Assembly: GCF_023073355.1 (NCBI RefSeq)
Contig: NZ_JADPJI010000011.1
Span: forward strand, 62,001-126,000
From: Bradyrhizobium sp. 199
Lineage (GTDB): Bacteria; Pseudomonadota; Alphaproteobacteria; Rhizobiales; Xanthobacteraceae
DNA: 64,000 nucleotides
Direction: 5' to 3'
In this document: one piece after another, positions 1 through 8,645 of the stretch
Position numbering within the stretch: the stretch's first letter is position 1
Layout of the letters: the number at the start of each line of letters is the position of its first letter
Program-made: the position numbers and the translations under genes
The notes under the pieces: generated by a model
Databases searched by the model: none
Seen by the model: the letters and a program-made list of their open reading frames with translations, nothing else
What the model was told of the DNA's origin: nothing

Positions 1-772
1 CCGCGATGCTGATGAACTCCTCCGCTGCGACGAGCTGGTCGCGCTCGTCGCGCAGGCGCGTCACCGCCTCGTAGAACCGCACCTTGCGCTGCGGCAGCGT
101 CACCATCGGCTGGAGGAAGATGTCGATGCGGTTCTCGTCGATCGCATTGCGCAGCGTCGCAAGCAGTTGAGTCTGGTTGCGCCCGGAGGGCGTCTGAATC
201 GGGTTGGTGGTCTGGGGCTGGACGGCCGGCGCCGGCCGCGCCAGCGGAGGTACTGCGGGAAGCGGAGGAGGGGCAGGCGGCCGCTCTTCGAACGGCGCAA
301 TCAGGTCGATCGGCGCCTCCGGCTCGGACCAGGCAGCCGCCGGGCCCGGAGCCGGCGTCGGTGCACTGCCGGCCAGCAAGTCCTCATGGGCCGACACGGT
401 GGTGGCGAGCTGCCTGACCAAACCGCCAAGCTCGTTGATCTCGCCGACCACCGACTGGATGCGGTCGGAGTTGGTTGAATTGGACGAGGCGATGCGTCCC
501 TCGACAGCAGCCAGCCGGCGGCCGAACTCGGCGACCTGACGGGCGAGATCGGCGGTGCCGCGCGACAGATCGGCGATCTGGCTGCCGACGTCGCTGCGGT
601 CGCGCAGCCGCATCGATACCGCGTGGTAGAGGATCAGGAAGGTCAGCGCGGTCAGCGCCACGATCGCGGATTCGGTTCCGCTGATGCCGGCGACGGCGTA
701 AAGCACAAGCCCAAGCGAGGCCGCGACCAGAACCATGCAGATGGCGATGAAGATCGTCGAAATGCGAATCAT
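1..772 (-). CDS. TipF-like EAL-domain membrane protein (C-terminus outside window)
   Basis: The gene runs off the left edge, so only the first 257 residues are visible. Residues about 4-50 form two hydrophobic segments. A heptad-like helical stretch (about 55-115) follows, then a proline-rich linker (about 125-185), then the start of an EAL phosphodiesterase domain with FLQPMVTLPQ. The EAL signature itself reads EAV at residues 235-237. Two membrane helices, a coiled coil and a C-terminal degenerate EAL domain is the layout of Caulobacter TipF, a cyclic-di-GMP receptor needed for flagellar assembly. That role is an inference. The catalytic and binding residues further into the domain lie outside the window. 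Confidence 0.75.
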   Translation of the reverse strand, partial: MIRISTIFIAICMVLVAASLGLVLYAVAGISGTESAIVALTALTFLILYHAVSMRLRDRSDVGSQIADLSRGTADLARQVAEFGRRLAAVEGRIASSNSTNSDRIQSVVGEINELGGLVRQLATTVSAHEDLLAGSAPTPAPGPAAAWSEPEAPIDLIAPFEERPPAPPPLPAVPPLARPAPAVQPQTTNPIQTPSGRNQTQLLATLRNAIDENRIDIFLQPMVTLPQRKVRFYEAVTRLRDERDQLVAAEEFISIA

Positions 773-935
773 GCCGCGCGTTACGCCTCAAGAGCTGACT
801 GCCTCACCCGGGAAAAGACGGGTTACTGTGCGATCCCGTCACGCCTCATGCTCCCCCAAGCCGCGTGACCTTAACATCATTGTTGATTCGAGGGGATAGC
901 GGCCTCAGGCCGGCACGTTCTGGACAGTCGTGAAG

Positions 936-2066
936 TCAGGATGGCACGGCGGCGCCGACCGTATCGGCCGAGACGGCCTCGCGGGTACCGAGCGGCTTGG
1001 GGCGCCCGGTGGTCGTATCCTTCAGCGTCTGCCGCTCGATCTCCGAATTCAGCTCCGCCCCGAACATGATGACGATCGCCGACATCCACATCCACATCAT
1101 CAGGCCGATCGCCGCGCCAAGCGAGCCGTAGGTCGCGTTGTAATTGGCGAATTCCGAGAGATACCAGGACAGGAGCGCGGAGCCGGCAATCCAGAGGATG
1201 GCGGCGGTCACCGCGCCGGGGCTCAGCCATTGCCAGCGCGGCGCATCGCGACTAGGCGCGAAGCGGTACAGGATCGCAAGCGCCACGAGCAGGATGAGGA
1301 ACAGCAGCGGCCATCGCGCCAGCGCCACGATCAGCTTGCTTTCGGGCGCCATGCCGAGATGATTGAGCGCGAGCGGGAAGGCGACGACGGCGCCCACCAT
1401 CAGCAGCAGCGCCACGATGCCGCCGATCGTGAAGGCCAGCGACACCATGTTGAGCCTGATGAAGCTGCGCTTCTCGCGCTCCTCATAGGCGACGTTGAGG
1501 GCATCGAAGATCGCCTTGACGCCCGCATTGGCGCTCCAGATCGCAAGCAGGAGGCCGAGCAGGAAGGTGGCCCCGAGCGTGGTATTGCCGTTCGACACCA
1601 CGCGCGCGACCTGGTCCTCGACGATCTGGAACGAGCCCTCGGGTAGCATGGTCGCAAGCGTCTGGAGATTGGCGCTGATGGTCGCGGGATCCGCGAACAG
1701 GCCGTAGGAGGAAACCACCGCCGTGACCGCGGGGAAAACCGCGAGCAGCCCAAAGAATACGACGCCGCCTGCGGTCGCCAGCAGCCGGTCCTCGTCGATG
1801 CGTTGATAGGTGCGCCAGAAAATATCCTTCCAGCCCGCCCAAGGGATCGTTAACGGGCTCTTCGCATGACGGCCGCGCCCGGGCTCCAGGGCTGCGCCCG
1901 CCGGATGCGTCTCCGGTGAATTCGCCTCGCCTTTGCGGTGGTCTTGGGGAGGCCCCGACGCGACAACGCCAGAGTCCTGAAAGTAGCGCTCCGCAGTCAG
2001 CACGAAGACGGCCGTTGCCGCCACCAGCAGCCAGGAATCGACCTGCTCGGAGCGCCGCGCCAGCAT
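936..2066 (-). CDS. YihY/BrkB family inner-membrane protein
   Basis: The 376-residue product has the BrkB/YihY fold of six or so hydrophobic helices. It begins near residue 95 with a DEDRLLATAGGVVFFGLLAVFP stretch and ends near residue 340. Family members are polytopic membrane proteins of unknown biochemical role, once mis-called RNase BN. Here about 90 extra residues precede the domain: one hydrophobic segment (about 11-27) and a charged, proline-rich linker. The ATG directly abuts the TGA of the upstream holin-like gene, so the two are probably cotranscribed. The long N-terminus is continuous with no alternative start having a better upstream signal, but a shorter start cannot be excluded. 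Confidence 0.85.
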   Translation of the reverse strand: MLARRSEQVDSWLLVAATAVFVLTAERYFQDSGVVASGPPQDHRKGEANSPETHPAGAALEPGRGRHAKSPLTIPWAGWKDIFWRTYQRIDEDRLLATAGGVVFFGLLAVFPAVTAVVSSYGLFADPATISANLQTLATMLPEGSFQIVEDQVARVVSNGNTTLGATFLLGLLLAIWSANAGVKAIFDALNVAYEEREKRSFIRLNMVSLAFTIGGIVALLLMVGAVVAFPLALNHLGMAPESKLIVALARWPLLFLILLVALAILYRFAPSRDAPRWQWLSPGAVTAAILWIAGSALLSWYLSEFANYNATYGSLGAAIGLMMWMWMSAIVIMFGAELNSEIERQTLKDTTTGRPKPLGTREAVSADTVGAAVPS

Positions 2067-2654
2067 TCAAGCGTCCAATCTTTGGCCGTGACGCATGCGG
2101 CGCGCCGCTGTGAATCCGGCCAGTCCGATGGCCGCGAGCATCAAGCCAAGCTGCACGGGCCGGTTGGTGCGAACGGGCCGGGCCTTTCTGCCATGGCCGC
2201 GTTCACCCGGCGCGAGCGGCACGAGCGGGATCGTCGTCGCGACCTCTTTCACCGCCTGCTTGACCGTTCCGCGCGGGATCCGCGGGGTGGCGATCGCAAC
2301 GCGCATGCGGCTCGCGAGCGGGACGATCGGCTTGGTCGGCCGCTTCATCATGGACATGGCGACGCCGGCGCAGATCGCAGCCAAGGACAGCAGCACGGCG
2401 GCGACGGCACCAAAGCCCCAGAATTGCCCGTAGCTGATTGCAACCCAGCGGTAGAGGGCGATCAGGCCGACGAAAAAGGTCGCGAGCGCGAACAGCCCGG
2501 CCACCGCGAACAGACCCGCCGCGACCGCGTAGGACGTTGCGCGTCCGGTGGCCTGGCTGGTGCGGTCACGCATATACGACTGCGCGGCGCGCTTGAGATG
2601 ATTGAGCTTCAGCGCCATGCCGGCGCGCAGCAATTCGCCCGATGGCGCGAGCAT
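2067..2654 (-). CDS. Phage-holin-family (holin superfamily III type) small membrane protein
   Basis: The 195-residue protein has two closely spaced hydrophobic helices (about 45-70 and 80-105), preceded by an amphipathic alanine/arginine-rich helix. It has a third C-terminal hydrophobic stretch near residues 170-185. This matches chromosomal members of the actinobacterial-type phage holin family (PF07332), which are not part of prophages and have no proven lytic role. I chose the ATG at 2654 because GGAGG lies 8 bases upstream; a TTG at 2675 is also in frame. The stop abuts the ATG of the YihY gene, so the two form a membrane-protein pair. No phage genes surround it. Confidence 0.75.
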   Translation of the reverse strand: MLAPSGELLRAGMALKLNHLKRAAQSYMRDRTSQATGRATSYAVAAGLFAVAGLFALATFFVGLIALYRWVAISYGQFWGFGAVAAVLLSLAAICAGVAMSMMKRPTKPIVPLASRMRVAIATPRIPRGTVKQAVKEVATTIPLVPLAPGERGHGRKARPVRTNRPVQLGLMLAAIGLAGFTAARRMRHGQRLDA

Positions 2655-2745
2655 GCGGACATCCTCCGAGAGCAAGAAAATTCGTCTCGGGATGAACGTG
2701 GCGGTATTTGACTTGTTCCGACGGAGCTTGATCGGTCGTGAGGAA

Positions 2746-3705
2746 TCAGCCGAGGTCGGCGGCTGCGATCCAGAACACTTCGCCCTCGGAGTCCTCGGTG
2801 TCGAGCCAGAGCAGCGGCAGTTCCGGAAAGGCCTCGTCGACGAGTTCGCGGCCGCGGCCGATCTCGCAGATCAGCCCGCCATCCGGCGTGAGGTGATCGG
2901 GCGCCTCGCGCAGGATCCGGCGCACCACGTCGAGACCGTCGCGGCCGCCATCGAAGGCGAGCTTCGGCTCGGCCCGGCATTCCGGCGGCAGCGCCGCCAT
3001 GCCTTCGGCATCGACATAAGGCGGATTGGTGATGATCAGATCGTAGCGCGCATCGCCAAGTGGGGCGAACAGGTCGCCGCGATACAGGCTGATCCGGTCC
3101 TCGAGCCCGTATTCGCCGATATTGCGCGAGGCGACCTCGAACGCGCCCTTGGAGATGTCGACGGCATCGACGGCGGCGTTCGAAAAATGATGCGCGGCGA
3201 GGATGGCAAGGCATCCGGATCCCGTGCAGAGATCGAGCACGCGCTCGACAGCCGTAGGGTCGTCGATCAGCGCGCCGGCGGCTTCTTCGCCGCCGAAATG
3301 CGACTCCAGTAGTTCGCCGATGAAGGAGCGCGGAACGATGACGCGCTCGTCAACATAGAAGGGCAGGCCGCGCATGTAGATCTTGTTGACGAGATAGGCG
3401 GCGGGTTTGCGGGTGGTGACCCGCTGATGGATGAGATCCAGGACGGCCTTGCCCTCGGCGATCGTGACGCGCGAATTGGCGAAAATCTCGAACTGTTCGG
3501 GATTGAGATGCAGCGCCTCGCTCACGAGGAAGACGGCTTCGGCAACCGGATCGGTGGTGCCATGGGCAAAGGCCAGCTTGGCTTCGACAAAGCGGCTGAC
3601 CGCAAAGCGGACGTAGTCGATCAGCGTGAGAAGTTCGCCCGGACCGACCTTGGCAGCTTTGGGCGCGGCGCGGCCGCGCACCGTCGTTTTGGATGATTTT
3701 GCCAT
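2746..3705 (-). CDS. prmB: 50S ribosomal protein L3 glutamine N5-methyltransferase
   Basis: PrmB transfers a methyl group from S-adenosylmethionine to a glutamine side chain of ribosomal protein L3. The 319-residue product shows the class I methyltransferase glycine motif DLCTGSG at 158-164. It also has the NPPY catalytic motif at 227-230, typical of glutamine/adenine N-methyltransferases. Length and the FAxSRF N-terminal helical region fit PrmB better than the release-factor enzyme PrmC. An open frame continues upstream across moaE, but the real start is the ATG at 3705, which overlaps the moaE stop by one base (TGATG). It is therefore translationally coupled to moaE. Confidence 0.9.
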   Translation of the reverse strand: MAKSSKTTVRGRAAPKAAKVGPGELLTLIDYVRFAVSRFVEAKLAFAHGTTDPVAEAVFLVSEALHLNPEQFEIFANSRVTIAEGKAVLDLIHQRVTTRKPAAYLVNKIYMRGLPFYVDERVIVPRSFIGELLESHFGGEEAAGALIDDPTAVERVLDLCTGSGCLAILAAHHFSNAAVDAVDISKGAFEVASRNIGEYGLEDRISLYRGDLFAPLGDARYDLIITNPPYVDAEGMAALPPECRAEPKLAFDGGRDGLDVVRRILREAPDHLTPDGGLICEIGRGRELVDEAFPELPLLWLDTEDSEGEVFWIAAADLG

Positions 3706-4184
3706 CAGGGTTTCGTCCAGCGTGCGGCGGCTTCGTCGTCGCGGGCCTGGGCCTCGACCCAGCCGGTGCCGGCTTCGCTCTCTTCCTTCTTCCAGAACGG
3801 CGCGTTGGTCTTGAGATAATCCATCAGGAACTCGGCCGCCTGGAACGCGGCCTGGCGGTGCTGCGATGCCGTCAGCACCAGCACGATGTTCTCGCCCGGC
3901 ATGAAGCGGCCGACGCGGTGGATGACCGTCACGCCGTTCAAAGGCCAGCGCGAGACCGCCTCGTCGACATGACGCTTGATCTCTTCTTCCGCCATGCCGG
4001 GGTAATGTTCCAGCGTCAGTGCGGCGATGTTCGCGCTGTCCTCGTCGGCTCGGCAGATGCCGGAGAAGCTCACGACGGCTCCGATGTCGGTGCGGCTCTT
4101 GGTCAGGAGCGCGGTTTCGCGGGCGATATCGAAATCGGCCTCCTGGATACGGATGGTGACGGGACAGGTGACCGAGGCGGCCAT
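3705..4184 (-). CDS. moaE: Molybdopterin synthase catalytic subunit MoaE
   Basis: MoaE is the large subunit of molybdopterin synthase. It converts precursor Z (cPMP) to molybdopterin using sulfur carried on the MoaD C-terminus. The 159-residue product has the family's LEHYPGMAEEEI stretch, the HRVGR motif and the lysine-containing APFWKKE segment that forms part of the active site. It lies 3 bases after the moaD stop, so the two synthase subunits are encoded side by side in the order pgsA-moaD-moaE-prmB. The length is normal and nothing is missing. Confidence 0.95.
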   Translation of the reverse strand: MAASVTCPVTIRIQEADFDIARETALLTKSRTDIGAVVSFSGICRADEDSANIAALTLEHYPGMAEEEIKRHVDEAVSRWPLNGVTVIHRVGRFMPGENIVLVLTASQHRQAAFQAAEFLMDYLKTNAPFWKKEESEAGTGWVEAQARDDEAAARWTKP

Positions 4185-4187
4185 GGT

Positions 4188-4439
4188 CTAGCCGCCGGTC
4201 ATCGGCGGGAAGAACGCGATTTCGCGAGCGCCGGCGATCGCAGCGTCCGATTTGACGTGGGCGTGGTCGATCGCGGCGCGGATCACCTTCGGCTTCTCGA
4301 AGGCGTAGGCGTAGGCTTCGCTTTGGCTGGACAGCCAAGCGATCAGCTCCGCGACGGTGCGCACGGTCGCGGGAGGCTCGATGGTCTCCTCCGCCTTGCC
4401 GACGCGCTCGCGCACCCAGGCGAAATACTTCACCTTCAT
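4188..4439 (-). CDS. moaD: Molybdopterin synthase sulfur carrier subunit MoaD
   Basis: This is an 83-residue ubiquitin-like sulfur carrier ending in the required Gly-Gly, preceded by FFPPMTGG. The C-terminal glycine is adenylated and thiocarboxylated, then delivers sulfur to precursor Z in the MoaE active site. The ATG at 4439 overlaps the pgsA stop in an ATGA junction of four bases, so moaD is translationally coupled to pgsA and followed at once by moaE. A longer open frame upstream lies inside pgsA and is not used. The pgsA-moaD-moaE arrangement recurs in rhizobia. Confidence 0.95.
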   Translation of the reverse strand: MKVKYFAWVRERVGKAEETIEPPATVRTVAELIAWLSSQSEAYAYAFEKPKVIRAAIDHAHVKSDAAIAGAREIAFFPPMTGG

Positions 4440-5053
4440 CCCTCGTCCTCCTTGATGAGGTGATGGATGCCGGCGCGGAAATAGTCGTAGCCTGTGTAGA
4501 TGGTCACGATTGCCGAGGCCCACAGCAGCGCCAATCCGATCATGGAGACGACGGACATCACCTGGTCACCGGCCGGGCCAGCGAGCAGGAAGCCGATCGC
4601 AACGAGCTGGACCGTGGTCTTCCACTTGGCAAGCTTGGTCACGGGCACGCTGACGCGGAGCGCGGCAAGGTATTCGCGCAGGCCCGAGACCAGGATCTCG
4701 CGGCACAGGATCACGATGGCGGCCCACAGCGACCAGCCATGGATGATGCCGTCGGCAGCCAGCATCAGCAGACACGAGGCGACCAGCAGCTTGTCGGCGA
4801 TCGGATCGAGCATCCGGCCGAATGCCGATTGCTGATTCCAGATCCGCGCATAATAGCCGTCGAGGTAGTCGGTCACCGCGGCCCCGATGAAGATGGCCAC
4901 CGCCACCCAGCGCAGCCAGAGCGGCTGATCCAGAATCGACTGCGCGTAGATGCACCCGACCACGACCGGGATCGCGGCGATCCGGCCATAGGTCAGGATG
5001 TTCGGGAGGGACATCGCGCGGCTGGTCGTCCCTCGTGTCGTGGCGATGTTCAT
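4436..5053 (-). CDS. pgsA: CDP-diacylglycerol--glycerol-3-phosphate 3-phosphatidyltransferase
   Basis: PgsA makes phosphatidylglycerol phosphate in the inner membrane, the committed step to phosphatidylglycerol and cardiolipin. The CDP-alcohol phosphotransferase signature is clear: DYLDGYYAR, then FGRMLDPIADK, with the expected spacing of aspartates. Several hydrophobic helices surround it. I use the ATG at 5053 (205 residues); an internal ATG at 5014 (MSLPNILTYGR) is where homology to the family usually begins, so the start is not certain. It lies between uvrC upstream, with a gap of about 106 bases, and the overlapping moaD downstream. Confidence 0.92.
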   Translation of the reverse strand: MNIATTRGTTSRAMSLPNILTYGRIAAIPVVVGCIYAQSILDQPLWLRWVAVAIFIGAAVTDYLDGYYARIWNQQSAFGRMLDPIADKLLVASCLLMLAADGIIHGWSLWAAIVILCREILVSGLREYLAALRVSVPVTKLAKWKTTVQLVAIGFLLAGPAGDQVMSVVSMIGLALLWASAIVTIYTGYDYFRAGIHHLIKEDEG

Positions 5054-5159
5054 CGGTCCTACCAATACCGCTGCGGCCTGAAGGTCAACCGTTCCGCTCC
5101 ACAGATGGGGTGTGGGATGCAACGACCATATGACCTGGCTCTTTTTGGGCCCCTTTTAT

Positions 5160-7202
5160 TCATCCCGCCTGGGGATGGAAATACTCGAAAATCCTGCGGG
5201 CGCTCTCGGCGCTCACCCCCGGAACCTTGCCGAGATCGGTGATTGAAGCGCGTTCGATCTCCTTCAGGGTCCCGAAATGATGCAGCAAGGCACGCTTGCG
5301 TGACGGGCCAATGCCGGGAATCTCCTGCAAACCGGCTTCGCGGATGTCCTTCTTGCGCAGCTTGCGGTGCGAGCCGATGACGAAGCGGTGGGCCTCGTCG
5401 CGCAAACGCTGGATGAAATAGAGCACGGGGTCGCGCGGCTCCAGCTTGATGGCCTCGCGTTCCGGCATGAACAGGGTTTCGCGGCCGGCATCCCGGTCCG
5501 GGCCCTTGGCGACCGACATCAGCGACACCTGGGTCAGTCCGAGATTTGTGAAGATCTCACAGACGGCGTTGAGCTGGCCGCGGCCGCCGTCGATGATGAC
5601 GAGATCGGGCCATTGCGGAAAATCGTCGTCCTTCGCCTTGGCCACGCCCTCCTCGGGCGGATTGATCAGGCGCTTGAAGCGCCGCTCGAGAACCTCGCGC
5701 ATCATGGCAAAGTCGTCGCCGGGCGTGATCCCTTCCGACTTGATGTTGAACTTGCGGTATTGGTTCTTCACGAAGCCATCAGGGCCGGCGACGATCATGG
5801 CCCCGACCGCATTGGTGCCCTGAATGTGGCTGTTGTCGTAGACTTCGATGCGCTTGGGCGAATGCGGCAGGCTCAGCGTTGTGGCGATGGCGTCCAGCAG
5901 GCGGCTTTGCGTGGCGGTATCGGCGAGCTTGCGGCCGAGCGCCTCTCGCGCATTGGTCAGCGCGTGAGCGACCAGCTCCTTCTTCTCGCCGCGCTTGGGC
6001 GCGGCAACCTCGACCTTGTGGCCGGCCTTGATCGCCAGCGCATTGGCCAGCAGTTCGCTCTCGTCGATCTCGTGCGAGAGCAGGATGTTCCTCGGCGGCG
6101 GCTTGTCGTCGTAGAACTGGGCGAGGAAGGAACCGAGCACCTCTTCCGGGGTGAATGTCTTTTCCGCGCGCGGAAAATAGGCGCGGTTGCCCCAGTTCTG
6201 GCCGGTGCGGAAGAAGAACACCTCGACGCAGGAGAAGCCGCCCTCCTGGTGGATGGCGAACACGTCGGCTTCCTCGACGGTGCGCGGATTGATACCCTGC
6301 TGCGACTGGATCGCCGACAGCGCGGCGAGGCGATCGCGGTAGAGCGCGGCGCGCTCGAACTCGAGCTCACCAGCCGCCTTCTCCATCTCGCCGGCAAGCT
6401 CCTGCTTCACCGCACGGCTTTTGCCGGACAGGAAGTCGCTCGCCTCGCGCACGAGCGTCGTATAGCCGGGAAAGTCGATCTCGCGGGTGCAGGGGCCGGC
6501 GCAGCGGCGGATCTGGTAGAGCAGGCAAGGCCGGGTGCGGCTCTCGAAGAACGAATCGGTGCAGGAGCGGATCAGGAACGCGCGCTGCAAGGCTGTGATG
6601 GTGCGGTTGACCGCGCCGGCGGAGGCGAACGGACCGAAATAGCGTCCGGGCCGGCTCTGCGCGCCGCGGTGTTTCAGGATCTGCGGCGCCCAATGGTCGC
6701 CGGTGATCAGGATATAGGGAAACGATTTGTCGTCGCGCAGCTGCACGTTGAAGCGCGGCCGAAGCTGCTTGATGAGGTTGGCTTCCAGCAGCAGCGCCTC
6801 GGTCTCGGTGTTGGTCGAGACGATTTCCACGCTCACCGTGGCGGCGATCATGCGCAGGATGCGCGCCGGCTGCGGCGCATTCTGGCGCGCATAGCTCGAG
6901 AGGCGCTTTTTGACGTTCTTGGCCTTGCCGACATAAAGCACGTCGGCACTCGCATTGAGCATGCGATAGACGCCGGGCGAGGTGGGGGCGAGGCGGACCG
7001 CGCGCTCGATCGCCTCGTGACCGCTCGCCAGCGGTCCTTCGCCGACCGCGCCGCTCTCTTCCAGGATATCAGGCAGCCGCGCCTCGTCCTCGTCGTCGCC
7101 GCCGGTCGTCGCGGGATCGAGGTCGGGCGGCGTGTCGCTCGCGGCAGCCGGCGGCAATTTGTGCGCGCGGTCGTCTGGATTGTCGGGGGAATCGTGAACC
7201 AT
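5160..7202 (-). CDS. uvrC: Excinuclease ABC subunit C
   Basis: UvrC makes the two incisions on either side of a lesion in nucleotide excision repair after UvrB has verified damage. The 680-residue product shows the GIY-YIG nuclease domain (GVY at 77-79, YVG at 90-92). A UVR motif follows (LEFERAALYRDRLAAL, around residue 285), then the RNase H-like 3'-side nuclease domain beginning with YDNSHIQG. Two C-terminal helix-hairpin-helix motifs are present (IPGIGPSRKRALL and VPGVSAESARRI). About 70 acidic, proline-rich residues precede the nuclease, a modest extension seen in alphaproteobacteria. Its partner uvrB is at 38.3-41.3 kb. Confidence 0.97.
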   Translation of the reverse strand: MVHDSPDNPDDRAHKLPPAAASDTPPDLDPATTGGDDEDEARLPDILEESGAVGEGPLASGHEAIERAVRLAPTSPGVYRMLNASADVLYVGKAKNVKKRLSSYARQNAPQPARILRMIAATVSVEIVSTNTETEALLLEANLIKQLRPRFNVQLRDDKSFPYILITGDHWAPQILKHRGAQSRPGRYFGPFASAGAVNRTITALQRAFLIRSCTDSFFESRTRPCLLYQIRRCAGPCTREIDFPGYTTLVREASDFLSGKSRAVKQELAGEMEKAAGELEFERAALYRDRLAALSAIQSQQGINPRTVEEADVFAIHQEGGFSCVEVFFFRTGQNWGNRAYFPRAEKTFTPEEVLGSFLAQFYDDKPPPRNILLSHEIDESELLANALAIKAGHKVEVAAPKRGEKKELVAHALTNAREALGRKLADTATQSRLLDAIATTLSLPHSPKRIEVYDNSHIQGTNAVGAMIVAGPDGFVKNQYRKFNIKSEGITPGDDFAMMREVLERRFKRLINPPEEGVAKAKDDDFPQWPDLVIIDGGRGQLNAVCEIFTNLGLTQVSLMSVAKGPDRDAGRETLFMPEREAIKLEPRDPVLYFIQRLRDEAHRFVIGSHRKLRKKDIREAGLQEIPGIGPSRKRALLHHFGTLKEIERASITDLGKVPGVSAESARRIFEYFHPQAG

Positions 7203-7299
7203 GGAGCGAATTTAGGCGCTGAGGATGCCGATTTGAAGTTCCGGCCGTGCGGCGCGCACAGGAGGGGCGGCAAGGCAGTTCCCGGTAACACTTGCTTAA

Positions 7300-7334
7300 G
7301 CCTGTTAACAGCGCGGTAACCCGGCTTAACAGGC
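7300..7334. promoter_or_regulatory. Inverted repeat upstream of the porin gene
   Basis: GCCTGTTAA (7300-7308) and TTAACAGGC (7326-7334) are perfect 9-base inverted arms separated by 17 bases. They lie in the 253-base gap between the divergent uvrC and porin genes. The AT-rich arms and symmetric spacing suggest a protein-binding operator more than an RNA hairpin, but no regulator can be named. Confidence 0.4.
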
Positions 7335-7455
7335 CTTTAACTGAAAACTCTCGATAAATCTTACGCGAAAAGTGGTGGTTCCGTAACCATGCGGTTTGCC
7401 TCGCGCGGCGGCGTCAGGCTTCGCACCGGTTGCAACAGTTGCGTTGGAGTGTGTG

Positions 7456-8079
7456 ATGAAGAGGCTCGTTGTGGGCGCAGCCGCGTTGGTTGCAGCCGGC
7501 TGGACAGCTTCGGCAGAGGCCGCCGACCTCAATTACGGGCAGCGTGCGCCCTATACGGTCAACCAGCCGCTGAACGCGTATAGCTGGGCCGGTCCCTATC
7601 TCGGCGGCAACATCGGCTATGAATGGGGCTCGGTCGACAACAATCCCTCAAAGCCGTCCGGCTTCGTCGGCGGCGTGCAGGCAGGCTACAACTTCCAGAA
7701 CGGGCCGTTTGTGTTCGGCGTCGAGGGCGACATCCAGGCCGCCGGCGCCGACGATACCTTCGCGCCGTGGAAATTCTCCAATCCGTGGTTCGGCACCCTG
7801 CGCGGCCGCGCCGGCTACGCCTTCAACAACGTGCTGTTCTACGGCACCGCCGGCCTCGCCTTCGGCGAACTGCGCGCGCAGACCTTCGGCTGGACGGAAT
7901 CGCACACCACCGCCGGCTGGACCATCGGCGCCGGGGCGGAAGTGGGTCTGGCTCCGAACTGGAGCGCCAAGCTCGAATATCTCTACATCGATCTGTCCAC
8001 CAGTCAGTTCGCAATTACGGGCGTGTCAAACGGCTATAGCGCCAGCGTTGTGCGCGCAGGCGTGAACTATCGCTTCTGA
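7456..8079 (+). CDS. Omp31-type outer-membrane beta-barrel porin
   Basis: The 207-residue product begins with a signal peptide (KRLVVGAAALVAAGWTASAEA, cleavage near residue 22). It continues with YSWAGPYLGGNIGYEWG, the opening of Omp25/Omp31-like eight-stranded barrels. Alternating aromatic strands follow, and it ends in NYRF, a C-terminal aromatic residue recognised by the BAM machinery. Such proteins are abundant outer-membrane proteins in rhizobia and Brucella. The ATG at 7456 places the signal peptide correctly; an in-frame upstream ATG at 7396 would add residues in front of it. A terminator follows the stop. Confidence 0.88.
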   Translation: MKRLVVGAAALVAAGWTASAEAADLNYGQRAPYTVNQPLNAYSWAGPYLGGNIGYEWGSVDNNPSKPSGFVGGVQAGYNFQNGPFVFGVEGDIQAAGADDTFAPWKFSNPWFGTLRGRAGYAFNNVLFYGTAGLAFGELRAQTFGWTESHTTAGWTIGAGAEVGLAPNWSAKLEYLYIDLSTSQFAITGVSNGYSASVVRAGVNYRF

Positions 8080-8110
8080 TATCTGAAGAAGAAAATACCG
8101 GACAACAACT

Positions 8111-8139
8111 CCCGGCCACTCCCGGCCGGGATTTTTTTT
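8111..8139 (+). terminator. Rho-independent terminator after the porin gene
   Basis: A CCCGGCC/GGCCGGG stem (8111-8117 and 8124-8130) with a 6-base loop is followed by A and eight T residues. It lies 31 bases after the porin stop and separates it from the convergent cold shock gene. Confidence 0.85.
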
Positions 8140-8177
8140 GCGCCAAGTGTCGTGTCGAATGTTGCTCGTCAGGCTCG

Positions 8178-8393
8178 CTAGGAGAGGATGACCAGATCGA
8201 CCGCCTTCGGCCCCTTCCCCTTCTTGTCCGGTTCGACTTCGAAGGTAATACGCTGTCCTTCCGCAAGGTCCTTTAGTCCGGCCCGCTCCACAGCAGTAAT
8301 GTGCACGAAGACGTCGCGGCCGCCGTCGTCAGGCTTGATGAACCCGTAGCCGCGTTCGCCGTTGAAAAACTTAACCGTTCCCGTCATGGCCAT
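8178..8393 (-). CDS. Cold shock protein (CspA family)
   Basis: A 71-residue single cold-shock domain that binds single-stranded RNA or DNA and acts as an RNA chaperone. RNP1 (GYGFIKP) and RNP2 (VFVHI) are both present. The ATG at 8393 is preceded by GGGGGAG with a 7-base gap; the in-frame ATG two codons later is less well placed. The roughly 250 bases upstream hold no other gene and probably serve as the long untranslated leader typical of csp genes. Rhizobia carry several paralogues, so no specific gene symbol is given. Confidence 0.93.
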   Translation of the reverse strand: MAMTGTVKFFNGERGYGFIKPDDGGRDVFVHITAVERAGLKDLAEGQRITFEVEPDKKGKGPKAVDLVILS

Positions 8394-8645
8394 CGGGAAA
8401 CTCCCCCTCATTGCTCCTCCGCCGCGACGCAGACTCACGTCACGACATGACCGGGCGTCACGGAGCCCGGGAGAGCTGGCCATCCTTGGGCGGACCTCAA
8501 CGGTCCGGCCGGATCTTTCTTAGGCCTTCACTCCGCCGCAACCATTCGCGGAAGCGGAACGTAAAGCCAGTCACAGAAACAGCATAATACGGTTCTCGGC
8601 AGATTGACTACCGCTCCTGCATATTTTTCCCAAGATGCCGGAGTG

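Noticed and set aside
2746..4338. A 530-residue open frame that appears to fuse a basic N-terminal part to PrmB
   Set aside because: The first 211 residues are an out-of-frame reading of moaE; prmB starts at 3705.
5367..7319. A 650-residue open frame opposite uvrC
   Set aside because: Antisense shadow with arginine-, aspartate- and histidine-biased composition and no homology features.
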